Below are positions 62,080 to 64,000 of a stretch of 64,000 bases of DNA, in pieces. Origin of the DNA: Streptomyces glaucescens (GTDB lineage Bacteria > Actinomycetota > Actinomycetes > Streptomycetales > Streptomycetaceae); assembly GCF_000761215.1 (NCBI RefSeq), contig NZ_CP009438.1, forward strand, positions 3,799,001-3,863,000, written 5' to 3'. The position numbers were made by a program, and so were the translations under genes. The notes beneath the pieces are model-generated. The model made no database searches. It saw nothing but the letters and a program-made list of their open reading frames with translations, and was not told the origin of the DNA. How positions within the stretch are numbered: the first letter of the stretch is position 1; every line of letters begins with the position of its first letter.

Positions 62080-63519
62080 TCAGCTCTGCGCGGCCCACCA
62101 CTCCTTGAGCGCCGCGACCGCCTCGTCGTGCGCCATCGGCCCGTTCTCCAGCCGGAGCTCCAGCATGTGCTTGTAGGCCTGCCCCACCTCGGGGCCCGGC
62201 TTGATGCCGAGGACCTCCATGATCTGGTTGCCGTCGAGGTCGGGGCGGATGGAGTCCAGCTCCTCCTGCTCCTTCAGCTGGGCGATGCGCTCCTCCAGAC
62301 CGTCGTACGCCCGGGACAGCGCGGCCGCCTTGCGCTTGTTCCGGGTCGTGCAGTCGGAGCGGGTCAGCTTGTGCAGCCGCTCCAGGAGGGGACCCGCGTC
62401 CCGGACGTAGCGACGCACCGCGGAGTCGGTCCACTCACCGGTGCCGTAGCCGTGGAAGCGCAGATGCAGCTCCACCAGCCGGGAAACGTCCTTGACCAGT
62501 TCGTTGGAGTACTTCAGCGCGGTCATGCGCTTCTTGGTCATCTTCGCCCCGACCACCTCGTGGTGATGGAACGAGACCCTGCCGTCCTTCTCGAAGCGCC
62601 GGGTGCGCGGCTTGCCGATGTCGTGCAGGAGCGCGGCCAGCCGGAGGGTCAGGTCCGGGCCGTCGTGCTCCAGCGCGATCGCCTGTTCCAGGACGATCAG
62701 GGTGTGCTCGTAGACGTCCTTGTGCCGGTGGTGCTCGTCGCTCTCCAGGCGCAGGGCCGGCAGCTCGGGCAGCACGCGCTGGGCCAGCCCGGTGTCGACC
62801 AGCAGGGTCAGCCCCTTGCGCGGGTGGGCGGAGAGGATCAGCTTGTTCAGCTCGTCCCGCACCCGCTCCGCCGAGACGATCTCGATCCGCTCGGCCATCT
62901 CCGTCATCGCCGTGACGACCTCGGGGGCCACCTCGAAATCGAGCTGGGCCGCGAAACGAGCGGCCCGCATCATCCGCAGCGGGTCGTCCGAGAAGGACTC
63001 CTCGGGCGTGCCTGGGGTGCGCAGCACTCGTGCCGCGAGGTCGTGGAGACCGTTGTGCGGATCGATGAACTCGTTCTGCGGCAGTGCCACCGCCATCGCG
63101 TTCACGGTGAAGTCACGCCGGACGAGGTCCTCCTCGATGGAGTCGCCGTACGAGACCTCCGGCTTGCGCGAGGTCCGGTCGTAGGCCTCCGACCGGTAGG
63201 TGGTCACCTCGATCTGATAGCCGTCCTTCTGGGCGCCGACCGTGCCGAACGCGATGCCGACGTCCCAGACGGCGTCCGCCCACGGCCGCACGATCTTCAG
63301 GACGTCCTCGGGGCGGGCGTCGGTCGTGAAGTCCAGGTCGTTGCCGAGCCGGCCGAGCAGCGCGTCCCGCACCGAGCCACCGACCAGGGCGAGTGAGAAC
63401 CCGGCCTCCTGGAAGCGGCGGGCGAGGTCGTCGGCGACAGGGGCGACGCGCAGCGGTTCGGTCACCGTGCGGTGCTCCCGGTCGAGGGCGCTGGGGGTTT
63501 CTTCGTTGGCGTTCGGCAC
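62080..63519 (-). CDS. cca: CCA tRNA nucleotidyltransferase
   Basis: A 479-residue class II nucleotidyltransferase that builds or repairs the 3' CCA of tRNAs. The catalytic head has LVGGSVRDALLGR and DLDFTTDARPED. RRDFTVNAMA and RMMRAARFAAQLDFEV follow in the neck. An HD domain sits in the C-terminal half (LLHDIGKPRTRRF). The gene is essential for CCA addition here, since both tRNAs in this window lack encoded CCA. The GTG at 63519 has TACCCT eight bases upstream and no ribosome site, a leaderless layout; a GTG further in is possible. It converges on the LppU-type gene. Confidence 0.94.
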   Translation of the reverse strand: MPNANEETPSALDREHRTVTEPLRVAPVADDLARRFQEAGFSLALVGGSVRDALLGRLGNDLDFTTDARPEDVLKIVRPWADAVWDVGIAFGTVGAQKDGYQIEVTTYRSEAYDRTSRKPEVSYGDSIEEDLVRRDFTVNAMAVALPQNEFIDPHNGLHDLAARVLRTPGTPEESFSDDPLRMMRAARFAAQLDFEVAPEVVTAMTEMAERIEIVSAERVRDELNKLILSAHPRKGLTLLVDTGLAQRVLPELPALRLESDEHHRHKDVYEHTLIVLEQAIALEHDGPDLTLRLAALLHDIGKPRTRRFEKDGRVSFHHHEVVGAKMTKKRMTALKYSNELVKDVSRLVELHLRFHGYGTGEWTDSAVRRYVRDAGPLLERLHKLTRSDCTTRNKRKAAALSRAYDGLEERIAQLKEQEELDSIRPDLDGNQIMEVLGIKPGPEVGQAYKHMLELRLENGPMAHDEAVAALKEWWAAQS

Positions 63520-63715
63520 AACAGAAGAGGGTACGTGGCCGGGACGGCCCCGGGCGCCCGGATCGGGCCCACCCACCGGCGCTCGGCGGGGGCGGCGGCC
63601 CGGAGTCGCCCGATCTTGTGGAGCAGTCCGCGGCACTTCCCCTCAGCGCGCCTCGTTACCATGCGGGGACGCACATTCCGACGACCACTGACGACGACGA
63701 GGGACGGGCGAGCGC

Positions 63716-64000
63716 GTGGCCGAGGCGGCAGACATCCAGGGGACGTGTCCCTCACCTGCCCGCCGGTGGCTGCTGCGCGCCGGAGCACTGCTGGCGGGGG
63801 CGCCCCTGCTGGCCGGCCTGTGCCAGCTTCCCGCCGCACCGGCCGCGGACGCCGTGGGCCGGACCTCGGCGAAGGCCGCTTCGGAGTCCCGCACGGTGGC
63901 CGTCGCCCTCGACTCGTTCAGCCCCGCCGTCCCCACGGACGGCGACACCGTGACCGTCTCGGGCACCGTGACCAACAAGGGCAAGGAGACGATCACCGAC
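63716..64000 (+). CDS. Secreted DUF6049-like protein, 5' part only
   Basis: The first 95 codons of a gene cut by the window end. A basic start and hydrophobic core (RRWLLRAGALLAGAPLLAGL) form a signal peptide, with Ala-rich processing near PAAPAADA. The mature part begins VAVALDSFSPAVPTDGDTVTVSGTVTNKGKE, a beta-sandwich start typical of large secreted proteins such as the DUF6049 family. Its position next to cca suggests the gene I recall beside murJ in S. coelicolor. The GTG at 63716 has GAGGGACGGG upstream. Family call is provisional. Confidence 0.65.
   Translation, partial: MAEAADIQGTCPSPARRWLLRAGALLAGAPLLAGLCQLPAAPAADAVGRTSAKAASESRTVAVALDSFSPAVPTDGDTVTVSGTVTNKGKETITD

Overview
The window is high-GC actinobacterial chromosome and almost certainly Streptomyces. 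Supporting marks are the developmental pair ssgA/ssgR, a fused cydCD behind a Rex operator, an SSI-type protease inhibitor, femX, a LacI-family gene carrying one rare TTA codon, and a gene order (rpsF-ssb-rpsR-rplI, MATE, dnaB, ptpA, thiC, hisC, cydABCD) that I recall from the origin-proximal core of the S. coelicolor chromosome. Nine perfect copies and three one-mismatch copies of the ParB site GTTTCACGTGAAAC, plus two clusters of DnaA boxes, also say that oriC is near. I see no insertion sequence, prophage, CRISPR array or biosynthetic gene cluster.

Layout. 0-10 kb: an ECF sigma factor, an acyl-CoA ligase with a TetR-type palindrome, a divergent MFS exporter/TetR pair with two matching operators, a giant degenerate sensor kinase and an SSI inhibitor. 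10-14 kb: tRNA-Ser and tRNA-Arg, a DnaA-box cluster, kptA, an F420-type oxidoreductase and a HAD phosphatase. 14-21 kb: an M23 peptidase and the cydA-cydB-cydCD operon under Rex. 21-29 kb: a cyclophilin-like protein, an MMPL transporter, hisC, a TTA-containing LacI regulator, an SppA-type phosphatase and a membrane protein. 29-36 kb: thiC with a TPP riboswitch, a YibE/F protein, ssgA and ssgR, a small membrane protein, a cupin and a holin-like protein. 36-45 kb: ptpA overlapping a cystathionine lyase-type gene, Nudix and GNAT enzymes, an HbpS-like protein, an MFS/MarR pair, a serine hydrolase and a RibD-like reductase. 45-50 kb: dnaB, a large DnaA-box cluster, a MATE exporter and rplI-rpsR-ssb-rpsF. 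50-64 kb: a small membrane protein, femX, an alanine racemase-like gene, a GT87 enzyme, a class A PBP, a PadR/ino1 pair under a 35-bp palindrome, an MFS transporter, an LppU/SCO3897-type protein, cca and the start of a DUF6049-like secreted protein.

Themes. Replication and segregation (dnaB, ssb, DnaA boxes, parS), cell wall and division (ssgA, class A PBP, femX, M23 peptidase, GT87) and respiration (cydABCD under Rex) dominate. Several parS sites sit inside terminator-like hairpins at gene ends, one parS-like site sits inside the thiC riboswitch, and one overlaps the start of cydCD.

The least expected signals are a 39-bp inverted copy of the SSI reactive-site region upstream of its own gene, a sensor kinase that has lost its histidine, and DnaA boxes laid over the predicted leaderless promoter of the MATE gene.
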